6,665 nucleotides of DNA from an uncultured Oscillospiraceae bacterium (GTDB lineage: Bacteria; Bacillota; Clostridia; Oscillospirales; Oscillospiraceae), in contig CAKUNY010000112.1 of assembly GCA_934668605.1 (NCBI GenBank), forward strand, positions 1 through 6,665, written 5' to 3'. Below, one piece after another: positions 1 through 4,763 of this stretch. The notes under the pieces are model-generated. The model was not told where the DNA came from and searched no databases. It saw only the letters and a list, made by a program, of their open reading frames with translations. Every line of letters starts with the position of its first letter. The first letter of the stretch is position 1. A program made the position numbers and the translations under genes.

Positions 1-759
1 ATTCTCGCCGAGCTCTTCCGGCCCGCCGGCATCTATGAGCGCGACGATCTTCCCGTCCGCGAAAAAGAAGGCCTCCCCCAGATCAAGACCTGCGTCTACG
101 GCTCCGTCCCCGATGAGATCGAGATCCGCGAGCACGACGCGCGCATGCTCGTCTCCATCCCGAACGGCCAGAAAACCGGTCACTTCCTCGACCAGCAGGA
201 AAACCGCGGCCGCATCCGCCCGTACTGTGAAAACAGGACTGTCCTGGATCTCTGCTGCTGTACTGGCGGCTTTTCTGTCCACGCCGCGCTCTACGGCGCA
301 TCGCACGTCACCTCCGTCGACGTCTCCGAGCAGGCGCTTTCCCTCGTTCGCCGCAGCGCCGCCTTAAACGGCGTGGAGGATAAAATCACCACCGTCTGCG
401 AAAACGTCTTCGACCTCGCCAAATCGTGGTCAGACGAGCAAAAGCAGTTCGGCCTCGTAATCTGTGACCCTCCCGCCTTCGCCAAAAGCCGCAAAGCGCT
501 CGATAACGCCTATCGCGGCTATAAGGAGCTGAACCTTCGCTGCATGAAAATGGTAAGCAAAGGCGGCTTTCTCGTCTCGTGCTCATGCAGCCAGTTCATG
601 ACCCCCGAGCTGTTTTTGACCATGCTCCGCGAAGCCGCCCACGACGCAGGCCGCGACGCGCATCTTTTAGAGCTTCTCATGCAGTCGCGCGACCATCCCG
701 CCGCCCTCTGCTCCGACCACTCCCTCTACCTCAAAGGCTATATCCTGCAAATCTTCTGA
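1..759 (+). CDS. Class I SAM-dependent rRNA (cytosine-C5) methyltransferase, RlmI/COG1092 family, 5' partial
   Basis: The reading frame is open from base 1 to the TGA at 757-759, giving 252 visible residues with no start inside the window. RlmI-type enzymes are about 390 residues, so roughly the last two thirds are present and the N-terminal PUA RNA-binding domain lies upstream. Visible landmarks are the family segment NGQKTGHFLDQQENR (residues 55-69), the SAM-binding motif I DLCCCTGGFS (83-92), the acidic end of strand 2 (SVDVSEQAL, about 104-112) and the DPPAFAKS motif (156-163), followed by the LVSCSCSQ strand near 191-198. Known members transfer a methyl group from SAM to a cytosine of 23S rRNA (RlmI makes m5C1962). 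Membership of COG1092 is clear; the exact target base is inferred. Three consecutive cysteines in motif I are unusual to my eye, since an aromatic or small residue is common there. An internal ATG at 145 is not the start, because the conserved frame extends upstream of it. Confidence 0.9.
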   Translation: MLAELFRPAGIYERDDLPVREKEGLPQIKTCVYGSVPDEIEIREHDARMLVSIPNGQKTGHFLDQQENRGRIRPYCENRTVLDLCCCTGGFSVHAALYGASHVTSVDVSEQALSLVRRSAALNGVEDKITTVCENVFDLAKSWSDEQKQFGLVICDPPAFAKSRKALDNAYRGYKELNLRCMKMVSKGGFLVSCSCSQFMTPELFLTMLREAAHDAGRDAHLLELLMQSRDHPAALCSDHSLYLKGYILQIF

Positions 760-770
760 AAAACGCCAAA

Positions 771-800
771 AGCGGCCGCCATCCAAAGATGGCGGCCGCT
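771..800. terminator. Perfect 13-bp hairpin between convergent genes, probable bidirectional terminator
   Basis: AGCGGCCGCCATC (771-783) pairs perfectly with GATGGCGGCCGCT (788-800) around a 4-base loop, CAAA. On the minus strand the stem is followed by TTTGGCGTTTTT, an interrupted T tract running into the end of the methyltransferase gene. On the plus strand it is preceded by A-rich sequence but followed by ATCATAAC, which is a poor T tract. The hairpin starts 11 bases after the methyltransferase stop, as expected for its terminator. By U-tract quality, however, it would work better for leftward transcription coming from the P-loop gene. Confidence 0.7.
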
Positions 801-830
801 ATCATAACACGTATACGCGCGGACACATGC

Positions 831-935
831 GTAGGGGTCGATGCCCACATCGACCCGGCGGCACAAACCGCTTTTACGGAAATTCTCGGCGAATTCGCAG
901 CTCTCCAAAGGGGCAATGCAGGCATCGCCCCCTAC
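831..935. repeat. Miniature inverted-repeat unit A (105 bp), first of two tandem copies
   Basis: The ends are GTAGGGGTCGATG (831-843) and the reverse complement of GTAGGGGGCGATG (923-935), matching at 12 of 13 positions. Each end is also a hairpin on its own: GGGTCGATG (835-843) pairs with CATCGACCC (848-856), and GGGGC-ATGC (910-919) pairs with GCAT-GCCCC (922-931) with one mismatch. The core contains TCGGCGAATTCG at 886-897, which recurs exactly in unit B 135 bases later. There is no coding potential. The design resembles REP/BIME or MITE-like non-autonomous elements. From memory, GTAGGGGCG...CGCCCCTAC hairpins are frequent in gut clostridia and some cyanobacteria, but I cannot name the family. 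Confidence 0.65.
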
Positions 936-964
936 GAACTTCCCGGAGAATTTCCGAAGAACCA

Positions 965-1067
965 TAGGGGCGGACGACTCTGTCCGCCCGGCAAAATACA
1001 GTTCCGAAACGCGAAAATCTTCGGCGAATTCGTAACTTCCCTTGGGCGGAAGCCGCGTCCGCCCCTA
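965..1067. repeat. Miniature inverted-repeat unit B (103 bp), second tandem copy
   Basis: The ends TAGGGGCGGACG (965-976) and CGTCCGCCCCTA (1056-1067) are perfect 12-bp inverted repeats. As in unit A, each end contains its own hairpin: GGGCGGAC (968-975) with GTCCGCCC (982-989), and GGGCGGA (1044-1050) with TCCGCCC (1058-1064). The core 12-mer TCGGCGAATTCG lies at 1021-1032. The offset between matching landmarks of units A and B is 133-135 bases throughout. The hairpin stems differ in sequence between the units but keep internal pairing, so the structure appears more conserved than the bases. It ends 28 bases beyond the stop codon of the P-loop gene. Confidence 0.65.
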
Positions 1068-1095
1068 CGAAAGGAAACGCGCCTTTTCGCGAGCC

Positions 1096-1509
1096 TCAGT
1101 CCATGTACCGTGCAATGTATTCGGGCGGATTGACAGGATCATCAGCAATGGTGAACGTAAAGGCCACCTTGTTTTCCGCCGAGAACAGGCTGCACCAATC
1201 CAGGAAATTCTCCGTATCGATCGGATCTTTCGACTTGGACAGGCTGTACAGATTGTCGATAAAGATATGCGTAATATCAAAATTACCCGCATGCAGGCCG
1301 CTGATAAAGCCCTGCAGCAGCGTATAGCTCTTGATTCCATACTCACTTGCGTCGATCAGACGGACACGATGGTCAACGTCATAGCGCAGCGTATGTCCTT
1401 TTTCAATGCAGACCATGCTGCCGGACTCCACCTTGAGTGCGCGAGAGATCGCGTCGATCAGCAGCTTGGTTTTACCGGAACCCTCAGGGCCCATCACAAT
1501 ATTAACCAT
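1096..1509 (-). CDS. Small orphan P-loop (Walker A/B) nucleotide-binding protein
   Basis: This encodes 137 residues, starting at the ATG at 1509, which has a strong ribosome binding site (AAAAGGAGG, 8-base gap). A longer frame starting at 1539 has no such site and would translate through the Shine-Dalgarno sequence. The Walker A motif GPEGSGKT spans residues 7-14 and a Walker B-like strand ITHIFIDNL spans 79-87 with Asp85 at its end. In between come VCIEKG (33-38) and VRLIDASEYGI (49-59). There is no transmembrane segment, signal peptide or added domain, so the protein is little more than one compact P-loop core. From memory, proteins of this kind in clostridia have been annotated 'twitching motility protein PilT' because of the P-loop alone; nothing here supports pilus retraction. 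It is probably a cytosolic ATP- or GTP-binding protein of unknown function. It has its own promoter and lies downstream of the PGI-like gene. Confidence 0.85.
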   Translation of the reverse strand: MVNIVMGPEGSGKTKLLIDAISRALKVESGSMVCIEKGHTLRYDVDHRVRLIDASEYGIKSYTLLQGFISGLHAGNFDITHIFIDNLYSLSKSKDPIDTENFLDWCSLFSAENKVAFTFTIADDPVNPPEYIARYMD

Positions 1510-1517
1510 AGGGCATT

Positions 1518-1526
1518 CCTCCTTTT
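1518..1526 (-). promoter_or_regulatory. Ribosome binding site that fixes the start of the P-loop gene
   Basis: AAAAGGAGG on the minus strand sits 8 bases before the ATG at 1507-1509. This supports the 137-residue protein rather than the longer frame whose first ATG is at 1537-1539. Confidence 0.85.
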
Positions 1527-1580
1527 GCACGTGCCGCACGCACCTTCCCGGCGGATGCAGCGTCTTTTATGGTTGCTTTC

Positions 1581-1609
1581 ATTCTATCAGGTTTTCACCC
1601 GAAACACAA
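1581..1609 (-). promoter_or_regulatory. Probable sigma-A promoter of the P-loop gene
   Basis: On the minus strand TTGTGT (1604-1609) is followed after 17 bases by TAGAAT (1581-1586), matching TATAAT at 5 of 6 positions. The -35 box is weak, matching TTGACA at 3 of 6. Initiation near 1574 would give a leader of about 65 bases. The gene can also be reached by read-through from the PGI-like gene, since I see no terminator in the 148-bp gap. Confidence 0.5.
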
Positions 1610-1657
1610 GCCGGAACGCGTCAAACTTCGTAAACTTTTCTTGAATAGCGCCCCGCT

Positions 1658-2938
1658 TCATCCGCCGAGCATCGTTTTTGCAAGTCCTCTGCTTCCGCTT
1701 TTCCGCTCCGGGTCAAACGCGTCGATCCCGCAGGCGCACGCGCTGAGCGCGCCGGAGAGCTCAAAGAAGTAAAACAGCTCCCCCAGCCCTGCCGCATCCA
1801 GCGTCTGCATCGAAACCTGGATCACCGGCACATCCAGATCCGTGTGCGCCTGCAAGACCGCCTGGAAGCTTGCCTCCTGCGTATCCAGAAGCGTCTTGCC
1901 CGCCAGAAAGCCCAGACAGTCGTAGTCCTTCCAGTCCATCTCAATGTTGACCTTCTGGAAGCACCGCTCCGGAACCTGAAGCATCGTTTCAAACGCCCGT
2001 TTTTCTCCGCCCTGCATCATCGTATCGAGCCCGTCGAGTCCCCCCGGTAGTCCCACATACACCGGCAGCGCGCCTGCGCCCTCCTGACACGTGTGCCGCA
2101 TGAAATACTGCTCCCACCACGCGCCGAACGCGCCAAAGTCCGGCGTAAAGCAGCCCAGAATTTCTGCCGCACGCCCCTTCTGTGAAAGCGCGTACCGCGC
2201 GCCCGCATACATCCACACCGGATTTTCAAACGCCCGCAGATCATACTGCGTAAAGCCCTCCGCTGCGCCCTCCAAGACGCCCAAAGGATCGATCCCCGCG
2301 GCCGCCATAACAAGAAGCGTCCCCGCGTTCAGCGCGCTCGCGCCTCCTCCGAGGCAGCCGTCCATCGGAAGATACGTAAAGCCCTCTTCCTTCGCCATCA
2401 CCGCCAACGCAGAGCCCTGCCTTGCGCTCACATACACGCGCTCCTTCGCGCTCTGGCCGTATCTTCGCTCCATCAGCCACCGCAGCGCCCGCGAGGCCGC
2501 GCACATTTCAAGCTCCAGTCCCTCGCTGCTCAGAAGCAGCAGGCAGAAATCATGCCCCTCCAGGAGCCTGCAAAGCGCGATCCAGTCGGAGCTTGCCAGG
2601 GAATCTCCCGTAAAGAGGATCCGCATCCTGTTATCCAGCAGATTCCGGTACCGTCCTCCGATGGCCTCCACACCGGCCTTCGCCGCCAGATATCCCTCTC
2701 CCGCGCCCGCAACTACCAGCGTGTCGCACTGCCCGGAAATCGTCTCGCAGGCCTTGCGGATGGCATGCACTGTCTTCGCCGTCAGCGCGTCCGGCTGACC
2801 GAGCCACCCCAGAAATTCCGGCGCGTTCGACTGGTTGCTCCGCAGCTGCAAATGCGCGTCAAACAAATCCTTCTCACAAGATAGCAGCTGCGGCAGCGAC
2901 ACACAGCTCCAGATACTCGATAATTCCACATTGATCAT
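1658..2938 (-). CDS. Glucose-6-phosphate isomerase-fold protein lacking the catalytic motifs (probable pseudoenzyme)
   Basis: This encodes 426 residues, close to the 440-450 of short bacterial PGI. It starts at the ATG at 2938 behind GAAAGGGTGG with a 6-base gap. The fold is recognisable through LVVAGAGEGYLAAKAGVE (74-91), a WW-Q pair after a conserved Phe (271-277), ENPVWMYA (238-245), FETMLQV (316-322), LAGKTL (345-350), QAHTD (363-367) and a C-terminal YFFELSGALSACACGIDAFDP. Canonical PGI has SKSGTTTE for phosphate binding, GGRFS, ESxGK and TDLHS, and a late catalytic Lys. Here the aligned positions read SSEGLELE (137-144), GGGAS (197-201), RHTCQ (281-285) and GGLDG (299-303), and Arg417 replaces the Lys. 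The catalytic Glu, His, Arg and Lys positions and the phosphate loop are thus all changed, yet the frame is intact over its whole length. I infer a conserved non-catalytic or altered role, so real isomerase activity is unlikely. Its own promoter lies at 2992-3020. Confidence 0.8.
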   Translation of the reverse strand: MINVELSSIWSCVSLPQLLSCEKDLFDAHLQLRSNQSNAPEFLGWLGQPDALTAKTVHAIRKACETISGQCDTLVVAGAGEGYLAAKAGVEAIGGRYRNLLDNRMRILFTGDSLASSDWIALCRLLEGHDFCLLLLSSEGLELEMCAASRALRWLMERRYGQSAKERVYVSARQGSALAVMAKEEGFTYLPMDGCLGGGASALNAGTLLVMAAAGIDPLGVLEGAAEGFTQYDLRAFENPVWMYAGARYALSQKGRAAEILGCFTPDFGAFGAWWEQYFMRHTCQEGAGALPVYVGLPGGLDGLDTMMQGGEKRAFETMLQVPERCFQKVNIEMDWKDYDCLGFLAGKTLLDTQEASFQAVLQAHTDLDVPVIQVSMQTLDAAGLGELFYFFELSGALSACACGIDAFDPERKSGSRGLAKTMLGG

Positions 2939-2991
2939 CCGAAACCACCCTTTCCCGGTTCAGAAGCATTGCATATACGTATTAGAGTATT

Positions 2992-3020
2992 ATTATACTA
3001 CACTCCCCGGAAAAAGGCAA
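2992..3020 (-). promoter_or_regulatory. Sigma-A promoter of the PGI-like gene
   Basis: On the minus strand TTGCCT (3015-3020, 4 of 6 to consensus) is followed after 17 bases by a perfect TATAAT (2992-2997). Predicted initiation near 2985 gives a leader of about 47 bases. A small palindrome AGTAT-TATT-ATACT at 2986-2999 covers the -10 box and the start point, and ATACGTAT at 2975-2982 lies just downstream. Either could be a repressor site, but both are AT-rich and may be chance. The promoter lies in the 127-bp gap after the carboxypeptidase gene; I see no clear terminator in that gap. Confidence 0.6.
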
Positions 3021-3065
3021 AGCATACAATTACCAGCAGCCGCAGTATTCCGCCCGAACCGTTTT

Positions 3066-4214
3066 TTATCCCGCCATGCAGACCGTTTCCAGCATCTGCT
3101 TCCAGATATCAAAGAACCCCAGCGCCTGCACCTCCTGCGCCGCGACCAGCTCGATCTCGCGCAGCACCTTGCCGCCCGCTTCAACCCGGAGCGTCCCCAG
3201 CCGCTGTCCCTTCAAGACCGGCGCCTGCACGCTTTCTTCCAGCTCTGCCGTACACGTCACCGACCCCGCCAGCGCCTTGCTGAGCAAAATCGTCCCCGCG
3301 CCCGAAGCCTCCGCCTCGACAAAATCGCGCCGTCCCAATACGACCGGTACCGGCTCCAGCGTCAGATTCTCCATCGGGTCAACGATCGCGTAGTTCGCAA
3401 ACCCGTAATTTAAAAGCGCCTTCGCAGATTCAAACCGGTCAGGAGATGTCTTGCAGTGCATCACCACCGCAATGAGCTCCATTCCGCCCCGCTCGGCCGA
3501 AGCAGACAAACAGTACCCCGCGCTGGATGTATACCCCGTCTTGAGCCCCGTCGTCCCGTCGTAAAACCGCACCAGCTTATTCGTGTTGCTGAGCCCAAAC
3601 TCTCCGCCCCGCACCGTGTCCATCCAGATGGTCGTATACTCCTTGATCTTTTCGTGCCCCAAAAGCTCGCGCGACATGATGGCAATATCCCGCGCCGTCG
3701 TCAGATGCTCTCCCGCATCTGCTCCATCGTCCAGCCCCGTGCAATTGACAAAGTGCGTGTTCACCATTCCGAGCTCCTGCGCCCGGCTGTTCATCATCTG
3801 CACAAACGCCGCCTCGCTTCCCGCCACATGCTCTGCCAGCGCGCACGCGCAGTCGTTGGCAGACGACACAACCACCGACTTGAGCATCTCCTCCAGCGGC
3901 AGCTGCTCATTCTCCTCCAGATAAATCTGGCTTCCGCCCTTAGAGGCCGCCGCGGCAGAGGTCGTGACCATATCGTCCCAGCCGATTCTCCCGTCATCCA
4001 GCGCCTCCATCACCAGAAGCAGCGTCATCACCTTCGTCACGCTTGCCGGCCGCAGCCGTTCGTCCGCGTTGTCCTCATACAGGATCTCCCCCGTCGTCCG
4101 CTCCATCAGAATACTCGATGGTGCCGCCAGTTCCAAGTCCGCCGCCCGTGCCATCCCGGAAAATATCCCCGCGATCAAAGCCGCCAGCGCCAAAAGCGCA
4201 GCATACCGCTTCAT
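3066..4214 (-). CDS. Secreted serine D-alanyl-D-alanine carboxypeptidase (PBP5/DacF family, peptidase S11)
   Basis: This encodes 382 residues from the ATG at 4214, preceded by AAGGGGG with an 8-base gap. An upstream in-frame ATG at 4277 would put the hairpin and Shine-Dalgarno sequence inside the coding region and is rejected. Residues 1-24 form a signal peptide (MKRY, a hydrophobic core, then ARA before the predicted cut). The three penicillin-binding motifs are SVTK (58-61, nucleophile Ser58 and Lys61), SAN (118-120) and KTG (225-227). A PBP5_C-like beta domain spans about 285-365. The tail GFFDIWKQMLETV (366-378) can form the amphipathic helix that anchors PBP5 enzymes to the outer face of the membrane. 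The enzyme removes the terminal D-Ala from peptidoglycan stem pentapeptides and so limits cross-linking. The length fits vegetative DacA or sporulation DacF; I cannot separate these from sequence alone. No promoter is evident, and expression is probably set by the hairpin at 4215-4266. Confidence 0.93.
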   Translation of the reverse strand: MKRYAALLALAALIAGIFSGMARAADLELAAPSSILMERTTGEILYEDNADERLRPASVTKVMTLLLVMEALDDGRIGWDDMVTTSAAAASKGGSQIYLEENEQLPLEEMLKSVVVSSANDCACALAEHVAGSEAAFVQMMNSRAQELGMVNTHFVNCTGLDDGADAGEHLTTARDIAIMSRELLGHEKIKEYTTIWMDTVRGGEFGLSNTNKLVRFYDGTTGLKTGYTSSAGYCLSASAERGGMELIAVVMHCKTSPDRFESAKALLNYGFANYAIVDPMENLTLEPVPVVLGRRDFVEAEASGAGTILLSKALAGSVTCTAELEESVQAPVLKGQRLGTLRVEAGGKVLREIELVAAQEVQALGFFDIWKQMLETVCMAG

Positions 4215-4266
4215 AAAAAAATCCCCCTTGCGTTTCAGCTTGGTACAAGCATATGAAACGAAGGGG
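4215..4266 (-). terminator. Long hairpin with T7 tract overlapping the carboxypeptidase ribosome binding site (terminator/attenuator)
   Basis: Read on the minus strand, CCCCTT (4266-4261), CGTTTCA (4260-4254) and GCTTG (4250-4246) pair with CAAGC (4242-4238), TGAAACG (4237-4231) and AAGGGG (4229-4224). This makes 18 base pairs around a 3-base loop, with a 3-base bulge and a 1-base bulge. The stem is followed by GA and seven T, directly abutting the ATG at 4214. It has the form of an intrinsic terminator 39 bases after the HPr-like stop. The 3' arm is the Shine-Dalgarno sequence of the next gene, so the same structure would also hide that site in any transcript that reads through. Regulation by anti-termination or by opening the stem is inferred. 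Confidence 0.75.
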
Positions 4267-4305
4267 AACTTTACCACTCTATATTACTTCAATAGCAGCG
4301 CCGCC

Positions 4306-4554
4306 TCATGCCGACGCGCTCTGCGCCAGAAACGGCCGCAGATTCTCGCAGAACTCCGACACATCCACGCCGTCCGCCAGGATCCGCACCATCTGCGGCG
4401 AATTGAGCTGCAAGCTCAGACAGCTGAACATGGACTTCGCGTTGCTTACACCGCTTGCTCGCACAAACAGCACATCAAACGGCTGCTGGTTTGCCAGCGC
4501 CATGAACTCGGAAAGCTCCTGCACGGAGCGGAAAAGGACGGTAAACTCTCTCAC
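4306..4554 (-). CDS. Divergent HPr-like domain protein lacking the phosphoryl-accepting histidine
   Basis: This encodes 82 residues, starting at the GTG at 4554 behind AGGAGGA with a 6-base gap. The open frame extends upstream to 4722 but has no ribosome binding site there and would read through AT-rich promoter-like sequence. The size and layout match HPr (about 85-88 residues): an initial strand REFTVLF (2-8), a helix VQELSEFMALANQ (11-23), a strand FDVLFVRA (26-33), then VSNAKSMFSCLSLQL (36-50), which corresponds to the HPr segment around regulatory Ser46 (NLKSIMGVMSLGV), a strand MVRILADG and a final helix SEFCENLRPFL (66-76). The TGLHARPA active-site segment is absent and the protein contains no histidine at all, so it cannot be a PTS phosphocarrier. 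Ser41 aligns with Ser46 of HPr. I recall similar His-less HPr-like proteins in clostridia; their role is unknown to me. It is divergent from mtaB and upstream of the carboxypeptidase. Confidence 0.7.
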   Translation of the reverse strand: MREFTVLFRSVQELSEFMALANQQPFDVLFVRASGVSNAKSMFSCLSLQLNSPQMVRILADGVDVSEFCENLRPFLAQSASA

Positions 4555-4560
4555 GGAAAA

Positions 4561-4567
4561 TCCTCCT
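4561..4567 (-). promoter_or_regulatory. Ribosome binding site that sets a GTG start for the HPr-like gene
   Basis: AGGAGGA on the minus strand lies 6 bases before GTG at 4552-4554. It favours the 82-residue HPr-sized product over the 138-codon open frame that begins at 4722. Confidence 0.8.
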
Positions 4568-4608
4568 GTTAAAGACTGTACAAGCAAGACTTTGTCGGAT
4601 ATAATACC

Positions 4609-4638
4609 ATTGTATTTGCGAATCGGCGGCTGTATGAA
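4609..4638 (-). promoter_or_regulatory. Candidate promoter of the HPr-like gene
   Basis: On the minus strand TTCATA (4633-4638, 4 of 6) is separated by 18 bases from TACAAT (4609-4614, 5 of 6). The leader would be about 47 bases. Other AT-rich hexamers occur further upstream, so this choice is tentative. Confidence 0.3.
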
Positions 4639-4717
4639 CACCCATATGAGAATCGATATAACTAAAAACTGATATATAGTATAAGCAAAAATAATTGCCG
4701 TGGCTATACACAAATAA

Positions 4718-4734
4718 GACAAACATTTTTTGTC
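4718..4734. repeat. Small inverted repeat in the mtaB leader region
   Basis: GACAAA (4718-4723) and TTTGTC (4729-4734) are perfect 6-base arms around 5 bases. The element lies 30 bases before the mtaB start codon and could be an operator or a leader hairpin. It is short and AT-rich, so chance is a real alternative. Confidence 0.25.
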
Positions 4735-4763
4735 AGCTAAAAACTTGTTTGGTGGTTTTACCT

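Larger units (their letters stand above)
760..1095. other. Non-coding intergenic stretch between convergent genes, filled by hairpins and repeats
   Basis: This 336-bp gap lies between the stop codons of two genes that face each other. I find no credible gene in it: the ORFs that cross it have no family resemblance and lack ribosome binding sites. It contains a perfect 13-bp hairpin at 771-800 and two tandem miniature inverted-repeat units at 831-935 and 965-1067. The 29-bp spacer between the units (936-964) carries an 11-mer, GAGAATTTCCG at 946-956, that is the exact reverse complement of CGGAAATTCTC at 877-887 inside the first unit. The remaining sequence at 801-830 and 1068-1095 shows nothing further. 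Confidence 0.8.
4555..4763. promoter_or_regulatory. AT-rich divergent intergenic region between the HPr-like gene and mtaB
   Basis: These 209 bases are strikingly AT-rich compared with the GC-rich genes around them and must hold promoters for both directions. Several TATA-like boxes overlap on both strands between 4671 and 4711, so I cannot assign a rightward promoter with confidence. The mtaB ribosome binding site is a modest GGTGG at 4751-4755, 8 bases before its ATG. Confidence 0.55.

Noticed and set aside
831..1067. Possible CRISPR array
   Set aside because: There are only two copies at a spacing of about 134 bases, the shared identical core is 12 bases, and there is no regular repeat-spacer pattern or cas gene.
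579..1133. Plus-strand frame of 184 codons running through the methyltransferase end and the repeats
   Set aside because: It crosses the hairpin and both repeat units, has no ribosome binding site, and its translation is low-complexity Arg/Pro sequence.
1042..1644. Plus-strand frame of 200 codons across the P-loop gene and its promoter
   Set aside because: It is antisense to the Walker-motif protein. No start signals or family similarity are seen.
2091..2798. Long open frame on the plus strand (235 codons) opposite the PGI-like gene
   Set aside because: It is antisense to a gene with clear family similarity and its own promoter and ribosome binding site. The translation is rich in Ser, Pro and Arg, typical of a GC-rich shadow frame, and resembles no family.
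3456..4256. Plus-strand open frame of 266 codons opposite the carboxypeptidase
   Set aside because: It is His- and Arg-rich shadow sequence of a gene with all three penicillin-binding motifs, and it has no ribosome binding site or recognisable domain.
4215..4277. Longer carboxypeptidase start at 4277, adding 21 residues
   Set aside because: The added part would lie across the hairpin and the Shine-Dalgarno site and would bury the signal peptide. The ATG at 4214 gives a standard secretory N-terminus.
4695..4763. Longer mtaB start at 4695
   Set aside because: It adds 23 residues unlike the family, whose conserved sequence begins right at the ATG at 4764.
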